A DNA stretch of 31,811 nucleotides from SSF26 sp037443945 (lineage in GTDB: Bacteria; Chloroflexota; Anaerolineae; J102). Below the pieces are notes generated by a model. That model was not told where the DNA came from. It did no database searches and saw nothing but the letters and a program-made list of their open reading frames with translations. A program made the translations under genes and the position numbers. The stretch lies in NCBI GenBank assembly GCA_037443945.1, contig JBBINH010000038.1:1-31811 (forward strand), written 5' to 3'. Each line of letters begins with the position of its first letter. Position 1 is the stretch's first letter. Below are positions 17,927-25,257 of this stretch, piece by piece.

Positions 17927-19312
17927 TCACCCCTCGATCGTCCGCCAGAGCGCAGCCTGAGCAGCAGGATCGAGGGCCGCCAGATCGGTTCCCGGGGCCG
18001 CCGCCTCGACGGCCTCGAGACGGCGGCGCAGTCCGGCGCAGGCCCGGCGCAATGCCGCCTCGGCATCCAGCCCGGCCACCTGCGCCTGCTCGACCAGGCG
18101 CAGCAGACTCTGACCCAGGGTCTCCTCATCGGGGATGCCCGTCGTCGGCAGAGGATAGCCTATCCGGGCCAGCCGCTCGACGTAGCTCTGGGCCAGGGCC
18201 AGGGCCGGCAAGGTGGACGGGATCCCGTCGAGCAGCGTCTGGCGGGTCGCCCGACCGCGGGCAGTTGCCGTCCGGCGTTCTTCCTGCTTGATCGCCTCCC
18301 AATTGCGCACAACCTCACCGGCATCGGCCACCTGAACCGTGCCGAAGACATGGGGGTGGCGTCGGATGAGTTTCTCGACCACATGGCCGATCACATCGGG
18401 GAGTTTGAAGGCGCCTTCTTCTGTGGCGATCTGGATATGGAGCGCGGCCTGGATGAGCAGGTCGCCTAATTCCTCGGCCAGAGCGGTTTCGTCGTCCTCA
18501 TCCAGGGCCTGCAAGACCTCGTAGGTCTCCTCGAGCAGATAGGGACGCAGGCTGCGATGGGTTTGGGCCCGATCCCAGGGGCATCCTTCCGGGCTGCGCA
18601 GGTGGGCGATGATCTCTTGCAAGGCCTCGTAACCGGCAGGACGCGGCAACGGCGGCACCCACAGGCTCGTATGGTCGTCGAAAACGTCGCTGCGGTCGAG
18701 TTCGTAGAGGGGCATGGTCCGCAGTTGCAGACCGGGTGTGCCTGCGCCGGTGATCAGGGTGACGGGATGGTCATCGGGATAGGCATTCATCAGGGTGAGC
18801 TTGACATCCCCGGCAAGCAAACGGCTGTAGAGCTGGGCCACGATTAAGCCTTGATTGGGCGAGCCCGGAGGGTGATGGGCCGTGGCCAGGGCCATGGCAT
18901 CCACGATCTGCAGCCCGGCGCTGGGGTCGATATCCAGGGCGGCGAAGGTGGGTTCCAAAAAGCTGATGCCCGGCTCGACGACCACGCTCAGGCCGCGTGC
19001 GGCTGCCAGGCGACGAATGAGCGGCGTCGTGGCCTCGGCCACGGTGGGATCGCCGGGCACGGCGTAGACCACATCGGCGGCCGCCCCCCGCGTGACGACA
19101 TCCAGGGCAATGGCCTGATAGACGGCGCCGAAATCCGCATGCGTCTCGTAGACGGAATCGTAGCTGTGGACGATCGTGCGCGCAGCCAGGGCAGGCACGG
19201 CCGGATGACGTCGGGTGCGCACCCACACCGCCGGCGCCGAGATCAGCCGTTGCCAACTGCGGCGGGTAATCAGTTCGGGGTCACCGGGCCCCAGGCCGAT
19301 AATGGTGATCAT
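17927..19312 (-). CDS. Tetrapyrrole-methylase-like / MazG nucleotide pyrophosphohydrolase fusion (YabN-like)
   Basis: 461 residues with two domains. Residues 1 to about 215 resemble SAM-dependent tetrapyrrole (corrin/porphyrin) methylases: IIGLGPGDPELIT at the N-terminus, VVYAVPGDPTVAE and VVVEPGISFLEPTFAAL. Residues about 235-360 form a MazG domain: LRSPEGCPWDRAQTH, LLEETYEVLQAL and AEELGDLLIQ. These supply the acidic residues for Mg-dependent hydrolysis of NTPs to NMP and pyrophosphate. The last 90 residues include RIGYPLP and a helical, Ala/Arg-rich tail. The same domain order is known from YabN of Bacillus. The methylase substrate is unknown. Its start overlaps the stop of the preceding isomerase gene by four bases, so the two form an operon. 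Confidence 0.92.
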   Translation of the reverse strand: MITIIGLGPGDPELITRRSWQRLISAPAVWVRTRRHPAVPALAARTIVHSYDSVYETHADFGAVYQAIALDVVTRGAAADVVYAVPGDPTVAEATTPLIRRLAAARGLSVVVEPGISFLEPTFAALDIDPSAGLQIVDAMALATAHHPPGSPNQGLIVAQLYSRLLAGDVKLTLMNAYPDDHPVTLITGAGTPGLQLRTMPLYELDRSDVFDDHTSLWVPPLPRPAGYEALQEIIAHLRSPEGCPWDRAQTHRSLRPYLLEETYEVLQALDEDDETALAEELGDLLIQAALHIQIATEEGAFKLPDVIGHVVEKLIRRHPHVFGTVQVADAGEVVRNWEAIKQEERRTATARGRATRQTLLDGIPSTLPALALAQSYVERLARIGYPLPTTGIPDEETLGQSLLRLVEQAQVAGLDAEAALRRACAGLRRRLEAVEAAAPGTDLAALDPAAQAALWRTIEG

Positions 19313-20277
19313 AGAACGGGGACAGAAGGGATGATGTGAACGGTTGTGCTTTCGAACGAGGTCTTGAGATAGCGTAACGATTCGCGCAACATGGCTTCCA
19401 GCCGGTAGTCGGTATAATCGCAGCCGAGTTTGGGCCCCCCGATTTCCAGGTAGCCGATGACCGTATCGACGGGCACACGATCGGCAGCGGCGAGCAAGCG
19501 GTCGCGCACGGCTTCGACATCGACGATGCCCATGGCCCGCTCGGCCGCACTAAAGCCCCAGGTGGCCTGGAAGCGGCTATCGGTGTTCTTCAAGTGCAGA
19601 TGATGAAGATAGGGCAGGGCGACCTCGAAGAGCTGCATGTTATCCCAGACCACGCAACCATCCCGGTCGGCATAGCCGTGGGCGATATCCACGCAATAGC
19701 CGAAGGCAGCTGTGCTCTCCGGATGACTGCGATGATAGGCCTGCAGCTCCTCGGCCACACCGACGATTTCGTCCGGCAGGGTTGGCGGTTCGGCCAGGCA
19801 GGACATCGGCTCGACAACCAAGTAAGTCAGACCGGCAGCGCGGGCGACGTGCATAAGCTCCTTCATGTGATACAGGAAGCGCTGCCAGCCGGTCTCCTTC
19901 CATTCCATACGATCGCGCAACACCGAACCGGGATTGGTTCCTACCGCTTCGGCGCCCAGGAGTGCACCGACGGCGATAAGGCGTTCGTATTGCTGCCGGC
20001 TTATCCGTTCCCAGGCGGGATGGTCAAAGCGGAAAAAGCCGCCCAGCTCGCGATGGGCCGAAAACACGCTGCCGATGCGGATGCTGTAGGTCTCGGCCAG
20101 GGCTCGCAGGCTGCGAAAGTAGTCATCGGGCAGATGGTAGAGTTCGAAGAACGTGCCGATTTGTGTCTGGTAGACGCCCTCTTCGGCCATCAGTCGAAAC
20201 AACCATTCATAAGAATACCGATATTCGATGGGATCGGTCTTGACCCCAACCCGTAGTTGCAGCGATAAGGAGGGCAT
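19309..20277 (-). CDS. Sugar phosphate isomerase/epimerase-like TIM-barrel protein
   Basis: 322 residues from ATG 20277. It looks like an AP-endonuclease-2/xylose-isomerase-like TIM barrel. Candidate metal ligands are Glu in VVEPMSC, Asp-His in CVDIAHGYAD, His residues in YLHHLHLKNTD and Glu in IGYLEIGGP. These enzymes isomerise or epimerise small sugars with a divalent metal, but the substrate cannot be named. The start is chosen because a good promoter and palindrome lie just upstream. The frame stays open to 20532, but those extra 85 codons lie in an AT-rich stretch upstream of the promoter and resemble nothing. It overlaps the YabN-like gene by four bases. Why a sugar isomerase is coupled to a MazG protein is not clear. 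Confidence 0.8.
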   Translation of the reverse strand: MPSLSLQLRVGVKTDPIEYRYSYEWLFRLMAEEGVYQTQIGTFFELYHLPDDYFRSLRALAETYSIRIGSVFSAHRELGGFFRFDHPAWERISRQQYERLIAVGALLGAEAVGTNPGSVLRDRMEWKETGWQRFLYHMKELMHVARAAGLTYLVVEPMSCLAEPPTLPDEIVGVAEELQAYHRSHPESTAAFGYCVDIAHGYADRDGCVVWDNMQLFEVALPYLHHLHLKNTDSRFQATWGFSAAERAMGIVDVEAVRDRLLAAADRVPVDTVIGYLEIGGPKLGCDYTDYRLEAMLRESLRYLKTSFESTTVHIIPSVPVL

Positions 20278-20318
20278 TGGGCATCTCGGATTTTGCAGAA
20301 ACGGCGAGCAAACGGAAA

Positions 20319-20333
20319 GGTGGCACTGCCACC
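20319..20333. promoter_or_regulatory. Perfect palindrome over the isomerase start site
   Basis: GGTGGCA (20319-20325), one central base, TGCCACC (20327-20333). It lies one base past the -10 box and covers the expected transcription start, the usual place for a repressor operator. The repressor is unknown. Confidence 0.55.
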
Positions 20334-20334
20334 G

Positions 20335-20363
20335 AGGATAGCACGCTGTTGCGCGAACGTCAA
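20335..20363 (-). promoter_or_regulatory. Promoter of the isomerase-mazG operon
   Basis: On the minus strand: -35 TTGACG (20358-20363), 17-bp spacer, -10 TATCCT (20335-20340). The start is expected near 20328, giving a leader of about 50 bases to ATG 20277. Confidence 0.7.
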
Positions 20364-20379
20364 GATAATCGTCCTGATG

Positions 20380-20550
20380 GCTAACGCGATTGCAATACAA
20401 AAATCTTTTTTCGTCACTAATGATATAAAAATTATAAAAGCTTTTAAAATTACTATTCGTCAAAAATTTCTTAATTTCATCTCTTATTTTGTGGTAAAAT
20501 CTAGAGTAATATGCAAATGTGTAAGAGTCCACAAATGAAGCAAGATATAA
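20380..20550. other. AT-rich non-coding island
   Basis: By hand count, 20401-20460 is 18% GC and 20461-20520 is 23% GC, in a window near 60%. No recognisable gene is encoded on either strand. The hexamer TAAAAT (20495-20500) could be a -10 box on the plus strand but lacks a -35. The island lies upstream of the isomerase promoter and could act as an UP or curved element, or be a foreign remnant. Confidence 0.5.
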
Positions 20551-20659
20551 AACGCCGCCGATACGAGGAGGTCGTGCTGAGGAACAGTGCCGGTTTTATT
20601 TCAAGGCGGCGTGATGGCAGCGGGTTGTCAAGAGCATAGGTTGCGCATTGACATAACGA

Positions 20660-20760
20660 GCGAGACATGCCTACGAGCCGGTTCCGGACCTCGACGGTTG
20701 CACAACGGTCGCCGGCCGTCGATGCCGCTGACGGCCGGCTCTGCGTCCGCAGCAGGACAT
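20660..20760. other. Hairpin-rich leader region of the polysaccharide operon
   Basis: A perfect 10-bp stem GCCGGCCGTC / GACGGCCGGC (20711-20720 and 20730-20739, 9-base loop) is followed by CTGCG/CGCAG (20741-20752). Before it is an imperfect palindrome at 20692-20711. No T-run follows, so these are not standard terminators. TACAAT at 20784-20789 is a possible -10 box for the next gene, without a good -35. TTGACA at 20648-20653 has no matching -10. Confidence 0.4.
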
Positions 20761-20818
20761 AGGCATTTGGGCCGGGTCTGGGTTACAATGTGGCGGTGCA
20801 ACTCGGTTCCATCTCGGT

Positions 20819-21562
20819 ATGGCGGTCTTCACGCCCATGATGCCTTTGCGCCGTTGGAAAATCCACCTCGTCAATGCCTTCTACCGCTTCTTGCACCATG
20901 TCTACTACGCGTATGCCTTTGGCCGGCGTTTTCCGGCCGGCGACCGCCTGGCGGCCGTGGTCCGGCGCTGGGAGCAAGCGCGGCGACGAGGCGATATCCC
21001 GGTCTCACCGACGGTCTGGAATGAACAGTACGCAGCCGGGCGTTGGGATTTTCTGGCCGGGCTGGAGCAACTGGCCCGCTATAGCGTGATCGCGGGTTAC
21101 ATTCATCATCTCAAGCCCAACGCCGCGGTGCTCGATGTCGGTTGCGGCGAGGGGCTTTTGTTGCGCAGCTATCGGCCCTATGGGTATCGGGCGTATCTCG
21201 GCATTGACATTGCCGAACAGGCCATTGCCCGCCTGGCTGCCATGGCCGATGATAAAACCCACTTTATCTGCACCGATGCCGAGTTGTTTGCACCCGAACA
21301 AAAATTCGATGTTATCGTCTTTAACGAATCTCTTTATTATTTTAGCGAACCATTGCGAATTTTCGCGCGTTATCTCGATTATTTACAAGAAAACGGAATC
21401 GTCATCGTATCTACCTTTCTTGGTTCAAAGCGTGCCGTTGCCATCTTAAAACGGATTAAGGAACGTTATAATCTATTAGATGAAGTAAAGATCGAACATA
21501 ACAACGATTTACAATTTTATTGCAGTGTTTTTGGTAAAAAATATGAAATTAGCCGAGATTAA
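20819..21562 (+). CDS. Class I SAM-dependent methyltransferase
   Basis: 247 residues from ATG 20819; ATG 20837 would remove six. Motif I VLDVGCGEG is at about 104-112, followed by LGIDIAEQAIARL (acidic loop for the SAM ribose) and the motif IV-like FDVIVFNESLYYF. This is the small-molecule or sugar methyltransferase type. As first gene of an export operon with a Wzm/Wzt pair, it may methylate the polysaccharide, for example at chain ends. From about 21298 on, the gene is AT-rich (27% GC over 21481-21540), unlike its 5' part. Its 3' end overlaps the permease start by about 20 bases. Confidence 0.82.
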   Translation: MAVFTPMMPLRRWKIHLVNAFYRFLHHVYYAYAFGRRFPAGDRLAAVVRRWEQARRRGDIPVSPTVWNEQYAAGRWDFLAGLEQLARYSVIAGYIHHLKPNAAVLDVGCGEGLLLRSYRPYGYRAYLGIDIAEQAIARLAAMADDKTHFICTDAELFAPEQKFDVIVFNESLYYFSEPLRIFARYLDYLQENGIVIVSTFLGSKRAVAILKRIKERYNLLDEVKIEHNNDLQFYCSVFGKKYEISRD

Positions 21563-22400
21563 ACAAAATATCGCAAGCGATCCTGCGGTAATACGATTTG
21601 GTCCAAGCAAAAGCATATTTGACCTGGAATTAAGAGATTTGTGGATTCAGCGCGAATTGCTCTATTTTCTTATTTTGCGCGATATTAAGATTCGCTACAA
21701 GCAAACATTGCTTGGTATGGGATGGGCAATCTTACAGCCGTTTTTGACGATGATAATCTTTACTGCTATCTTCGGTGTTTTTGTCAAAGTTCCTTCAAAC
21801 GGGCAGCCCTATCCTATTTTTGCTTATAGCGCGCTTCTGCCCTGGAATCTGTTCGCCCAGGGCGTCGCTCGTGGTGCCACCGGGCTTGTGGACAATGCCC
21901 AGCTCATCACCAAGGTCTTCTTTCCCCGGCTGATCCTGCCTCTGGCCGCCGTCATAGCACCGGCCGTGGATTTCGGCATCGCGTTTGCCTTTTTGTTGGG
22001 GATGATGGCCTGGTATCGGCTGACGCCGACGATCGGTTTATTGTGGTTGCCCCTGTTCATCGGGCTGGCCTGGTTGACGGCGCTGGCCGTCAGTCTGTGG
22101 CTGGCCGCCATCAACGTCCGTTATCGCGATGTCCGTCATGCCATCCCCTTCCTGCTCCAGGCCTGGATGTACGCTTCGCCCGTCGCCTATCCGCTGAGCA
22201 TCGTGCCCGAACGCTGGCAGGGGTTGTACGGTCTCAACCCCATGGTGACGGTTATCGAAGGGTTCCGCTGGGCCCTGTTGGGCGGGCCGGCGCCCTCTCC
22301 GTCGCTGGTGATCCCTGCCCTTGTCCTGGTGGTCGTTCTGCTCGGCACCGGCTTGCTCTTCTTCAAGCGCATGGAGCAGACCTTTGCCGATGTGATTTGA
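21543..22400 (+). CDS. ABC-2 polysaccharide/polyol-phosphate exporter permease (Wzm-like)
   Basis: Membrane subunit of an ABC exporter, 285 residues from ATG 21543 (a GTG at 21525 is the alternative). The N-terminal amphipathic stretch LRDLWIQRELLYFLILRDIKIRYKQT and then LLGMGWAILQPFLTMIIFTAIFG are signatures of Wzm/TagG/KpsM-type permeases. About six hydrophobic segments follow. The motif AAINVRYRDVRHAIPFLLQAWMYASPVAYP is also typical. It works with the ATPase encoded four bases downstream to flip undecaprenyl-linked glycan across the membrane. The first 95 or so codons are AT-rich; the rest is GC-rich like the genome, with a sharp change near 21830. Confidence 0.93.
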   Translation: MKLAEIKQNIASDPAVIRFGPSKSIFDLELRDLWIQRELLYFLILRDIKIRYKQTLLGMGWAILQPFLTMIIFTAIFGVFVKVPSNGQPYPIFAYSALLPWNLFAQGVARGATGLVDNAQLITKVFFPRLILPLAAVIAPAVDFGIAFAFLLGMMAWYRLTPTIGLLWLPLFIGLAWLTALAVSLWLAAINVRYRDVRHAIPFLLQAWMYASPVAYPLSIVPERWQGLYGLNPMVTVIEGFRWALLGGPAPSPSLVIPALVLVVVLLGTGLLFFKRMEQTFADVI

Positions 22401-22403
22401 ACC

Positions 22404-23654
22404 ATGAGTCGCCTTGCCATTCGCGTTGAAGGGCTCTCCAAGCGCTACCGCATCGGCCGTTTCCAGGGACGGACGCCCTCCGGTTGCGGCCAGGGAGATG
22501 ACCGCTGGATTTGGGCCTTGCGGGATATCTCCTTTGAAGTGCGCGAGGGCGAAATCCTGGGCATCGTGGGCCGCAACGGCGCCGGTAAGACCACGCTGCT
22601 CAAAATCCTTTCGCGCATTACCCGGCCTACCACCGGCTTTGTCGAGCTGCGCGGACGGGTGGGCAGCTTGCTGGAAGTGGGGACCGGCTTTCATCCCGAA
22701 TTGACCGGTCGTGAGAACATCTACATGAACGGCGCCATCCTCGGCATGCGCAAGAGCGAGATCGACCGCAAATTCGATGAAATCGTGGCCTTTGCCGAGG
22801 TGGAACCGTTCATCGATACACCCGTCAAGCGGTACTCCAGCGGGATGGCCGTGCGTCTGGCCTTTGCCGTGGCGGCCCATCTCGAACCCGAAATCCTGCT
22901 CGTGGACGAAGTCCTGGCCGTAGGCGATGCGCGGTTTCAGAAAAAATGCCTGAACAAGATGGAGGATGTAGGCCAGCACGGGCGCACGGTGCTTTTCGTC
23001 TCCCACAACATGCCCACCATCAATCGGCTTTGTCCGCGCTCCCTGCTCATCGACGGGGTTTTGCTGATGGACGGACCCTCGCCGGAGATCGTCAGCGCCT
23101 ATCTCAATTCCGGTCAGAATACGGCCGCCGCGCGCGAATGGCCGGACCCGGCTCTGGCGCCGGGGGGGCAGGTGGCACGCCTGCGGGCCGTGCGGGTGCG
23201 GGGCCGCGATGGGCGCATTGCCGATACGGTGGATATCCGCGAGCCGGTAGGCCTGGAGATGGAATTCGATGTGCTCAAGCCCGGTTATGTGCTGTTGCCC
23301 CACTACCATGTCTTCAGCGAGGCCGGGGCCCTGGCTTTCGAGGCGGTGGATACCGACCCGGCCTGGCGGCGCCGACCGCGGCCGGTAGGACGCTATCGCA
23401 GCACGGCCTGGGTGCCGGGCAATTTCATGGGCGAAGGCATGATGTACGTTGAGGCGGCCCTGATCACCCTGGAGCCGGTGATCACCCAGTTTTGGGAGCG
23501 GAATGTGGTGGCGTTTCAGGTCCTGGACCCGGCCGAGGGCGATTCGGCCCGGGGCGATTGGATGGGACGCATGGAAGCCGCCGTGCGGCCTCTGCTGCAC
23601 TGGGAAACCCAGTTCGAGCCGGTGGCCGAACCGCTAGGGATAAGGGAGGGATAG
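22404..23654 (+). CDS. ABC exporter ATPase with C-terminal carbohydrate-binding domain (Wzt-like)
   Basis: 416 residues. The nucleotide-binding domain has Walker A GRNGAGKTT, signature YSSGMAVRLAFAVA, Walker B ILLVDEVLAVGD and H-loop VLFVSHNM. The G-loop region ELTGRENIYMNG is typical of polysaccharide export ATPases. After about residue 240, a separate domain of about 170 residues (ARLRAVRVRGRDGRIADTVDIREPVGLEMEFDVL...) matches the Wzt C-terminal sandwich, which in O-antigen systems recognises the modified end of the chain before export. The terminal tag might be set by the methyltransferase of this operon (inference). Confidence 0.93.
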   Translation: MSRLAIRVEGLSKRYRIGRFQGRTPSGCGQGDDRWIWALRDISFEVREGEILGIVGRNGAGKTTLLKILSRITRPTTGFVELRGRVGSLLEVGTGFHPELTGRENIYMNGAILGMRKSEIDRKFDEIVAFAEVEPFIDTPVKRYSSGMAVRLAFAVAAHLEPEILLVDEVLAVGDARFQKKCLNKMEDVGQHGRTVLFVSHNMPTINRLCPRSLLIDGVLLMDGPSPEIVSAYLNSGQNTAAAREWPDPALAPGGQVARLRAVRVRGRDGRIADTVDIREPVGLEMEFDVLKPGYVLLPHYHVFSEAGALAFEAVDTDPAWRRRPRPVGRYRSTAWVPGNFMGEGMMYVEAALITLEPVITQFWERNVVAFQVLDPAEGDSARGDWMGRMEAAVRPLLHWETQFEPVAEPLGIREG

Positions 23655-23658
23655 CCCG

Positions 23659-24390
23659 ATGCGGCGAGACCGGGTCTACTGGGCCGTGCGGCATCGGCTG
23701 GAGGGGTTGATCGTGTCCGTGGCCACCACCGAGCCTGTGGCGGCGCTGACGTTCGACGACGGTCCTCATCCGCTTTTCACACCTCAGGTCCTTGCGCTGC
23801 TGGCCCGGCATGGGGCCCGGGCGACGTTTTTCATGATCGGCCGTCAGGCCCGGCGCCATCCTGAGCTGGTCCGGGCAGTCGCCGCCGCCGGCCACGCCCT
23901 CGGCAATCACACCTGGGACCATCGGTCGCTCACCGGGCTGAGCGGGCGGGAGCGTCGCCATCAGCTACGTGCCGGTGCGCAAGCCCTGGCGCCCTATGGG
24001 GCTCCTTTGCTACGGCCGCCCTACGGTCATTTCCATCGCCGGGCGCGGTTCGATGCCTGGCTTTGCGGCTATCGTTACGTTATCGCCTGGAACCTGGTCG
24101 TCTACGATTGGCTCGATCACGATCCGGCCTGGATGTGCGATCGGATCGTCAACCACATACGCCCCGGCAGCATCATCCTGCTGCATGACGCTCTGGCCAC
24201 CACCCTGGACCCGGCCTATAGCGATCGCGGTCCTATGCTGGCCGCTTTGGAAGCTGCTTTGACGGCCTTAGCCGGGCAATACCGCTTTGTGACCGTGCCT
24301 GAGCTGTTGCGGCAGGGCCGGCCGCAGCTTCGTATCTGGGAACGCCTGCCCGATCCCGCCTTTATGGCCCGTCTGCAACCCGGCCCATGA
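23659..24390 (+). CDS. NodB-type polysaccharide deacetylase
   Basis: Carbohydrate esterase family 4, 243 residues. Motif 1 is TFDDGPH with Asp33-Asp34 (base and metal ligand). Motif 2 is NHTWDH with the metal ligands His84 and His88. LLRPPYG is motif 3, a Trp/Asp-containing stretch follows (VVYDWLDHD), and ILLHD is motif 5. It should remove N-acetyl groups from a glycan such as peptidoglycan, chitin-like oligomers or the polysaccharide exported by the neighbouring transporter. No signal peptide is seen, so it could act in the cytoplasm on lipid-linked sugar. It begins four bases after wzt and overlaps the next gene by four. Confidence 0.92.
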   Translation: MRRDRVYWAVRHRLEGLIVSVATTEPVAALTFDDGPHPLFTPQVLALLARHGARATFFMIGRQARRHPELVRAVAAAGHALGNHTWDHRSLTGLSGRERRHQLRAGAQALAPYGAPLLRPPYGHFHRRARFDAWLCGYRYVIAWNLVVYDWLDHDPAWMCDRIVNHIRPGSIILLHDALATTLDPAYSDRGPMLAALEAALTALAGQYRFVTVPELLRQGRPQLRIWERLPDPAFMARLQPGP

Positions 24391-25244
24391 AGCTGAGCGT
24401 CGTCATCCCGTGCTACAACGCCGCCGCCACCCTGGGTGAGCAGCTCGAAGCTCTGGCGCGTCAGAACTGGTCGGGGGAGTGGGAGGTCATCGTAGCCGAC
24501 AACGGTTCGACGGATGACTCCCGGGGCATAGCTGCCCGGTATGCCGAACGCCTGCCGCTGCGGATTGTGGATGCCTCGGCCCGTCGCGGGGCCGGTTTTG
24601 CCTATGCTGCCGGCGCGGCCGCCGCTACCGGCGACGCGCTGCTTTTTTGCGATGCCGACGATGTGGTGGGCGAAGGCTGGCTGGCCGCCATGGCGGCGGC
24701 GCTCGCCGTCCATGATTTCGTGGCCGCCGCTTGCGATATGGAGAAACTCAACGAGCCCTGGGTGCGCGCCACCCGCGCCAATACGCAAAAGACCGGCCTG
24801 CAGCAATACCACTATCCGCCCTTCTTGCCTCATGCCGGTGGCAGCACCCTGGGGGTAAAGCGCGCGCTTTTCGAGGCCATCGGCGGTTTCGACCAGAGCC
24901 TGCAACTTCTGGATACCGACCTGTGCTGGCGTCTGCAATTGGCCGGGGTGCACCTCCATTTTGTCCCCGAAGCCGTGGTCCATGTGCGATTGCGGACTTC
25001 GTTGCGTGCCATTTTTCGCCAGGCCCTGGCCTGGGGCGAAGGCAATGTGGCCCTCTATCGCAAGTATCGACCGCTGGGGATGCCGCCCCTGGGACGCTGG
25101 GCCTGGATACCGGGGTGGTGGGCCTTGATCCGCGGCATAGCCCTCTGGCGGACGCGCGGAGGACGGGCGCGTTGGGTATGGCAGTGCGGTTGGCGGCTGG
25201 GCCGCCTGCGTGGGAGTCTGCGCTATCGCGTGTGGGCTTTGTAG
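24387..25244 (+). CDS. Family 2 glycosyltransferase
   Basis: 285 residues; GT-A fold from the first residues (MKLSVVIPCYNAAATL, VIVADNGSTDDS, ARRGAGFAYAAGAAAATGDALLFCDADD). The Asp-x-Asp metal site is in CDADD. GGSTLGVKRALFEAIGGFDQSLQLLDTDLCWRLQLAG carries the acceptor-side conserved acids. The C-terminal 60 residues are Trp/Arg-rich and may touch the membrane. The last gene of the polysaccharide operon, it overlaps the deacetylase by four bases. Donor and acceptor unknown. Confidence 0.9.
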   Translation: MKLSVVIPCYNAAATLGEQLEALARQNWSGEWEVIVADNGSTDDSRGIAARYAERLPLRIVDASARRGAGFAYAAGAAAATGDALLFCDADDVVGEGWLAAMAAALAVHDFVAAACDMEKLNEPWVRATRANTQKTGLQQYHYPPFLPHAGGSTLGVKRALFEAIGGFDQSLQLLDTDLCWRLQLAGVHLHFVPEAVVHVRLRTSLRAIFRQALAWGEGNVALYRKYRPLGMPPLGRWAWIPGWWALIRGIALWRTRGGRARWVWQCGWRLGRLRGSLRYRVWAL

Positions 25245-25257
25245 GCCCCACAACGCT

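Noticed and set aside
20278..20532. 85-codon N-terminal extension of the sugar isomerase
   Set aside because: It would lie upstream of a near-consensus promoter and palindrome and falls in the AT-rich island with no family-like residues.
20535..20639. 34-codon frame starting MKQDIKRRRYEE
   Set aside because: Lacks a ribosome site and any similarity; part of it forms complementary CGCCGCC/GGCGGCG segments, so structure is the simpler explanation.
20587..21024. 145-codon plus-strand frame ahead of the methyltransferase
   Set aside because: It covers hairpin-rich DNA, overlaps the methyltransferase in another frame and has no recognisable domain.
22038..23600. 520-codon frame antisense to the Wzt gene
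   Set aside because: Same cause; the sense strand encodes a complete ABC ATPase.
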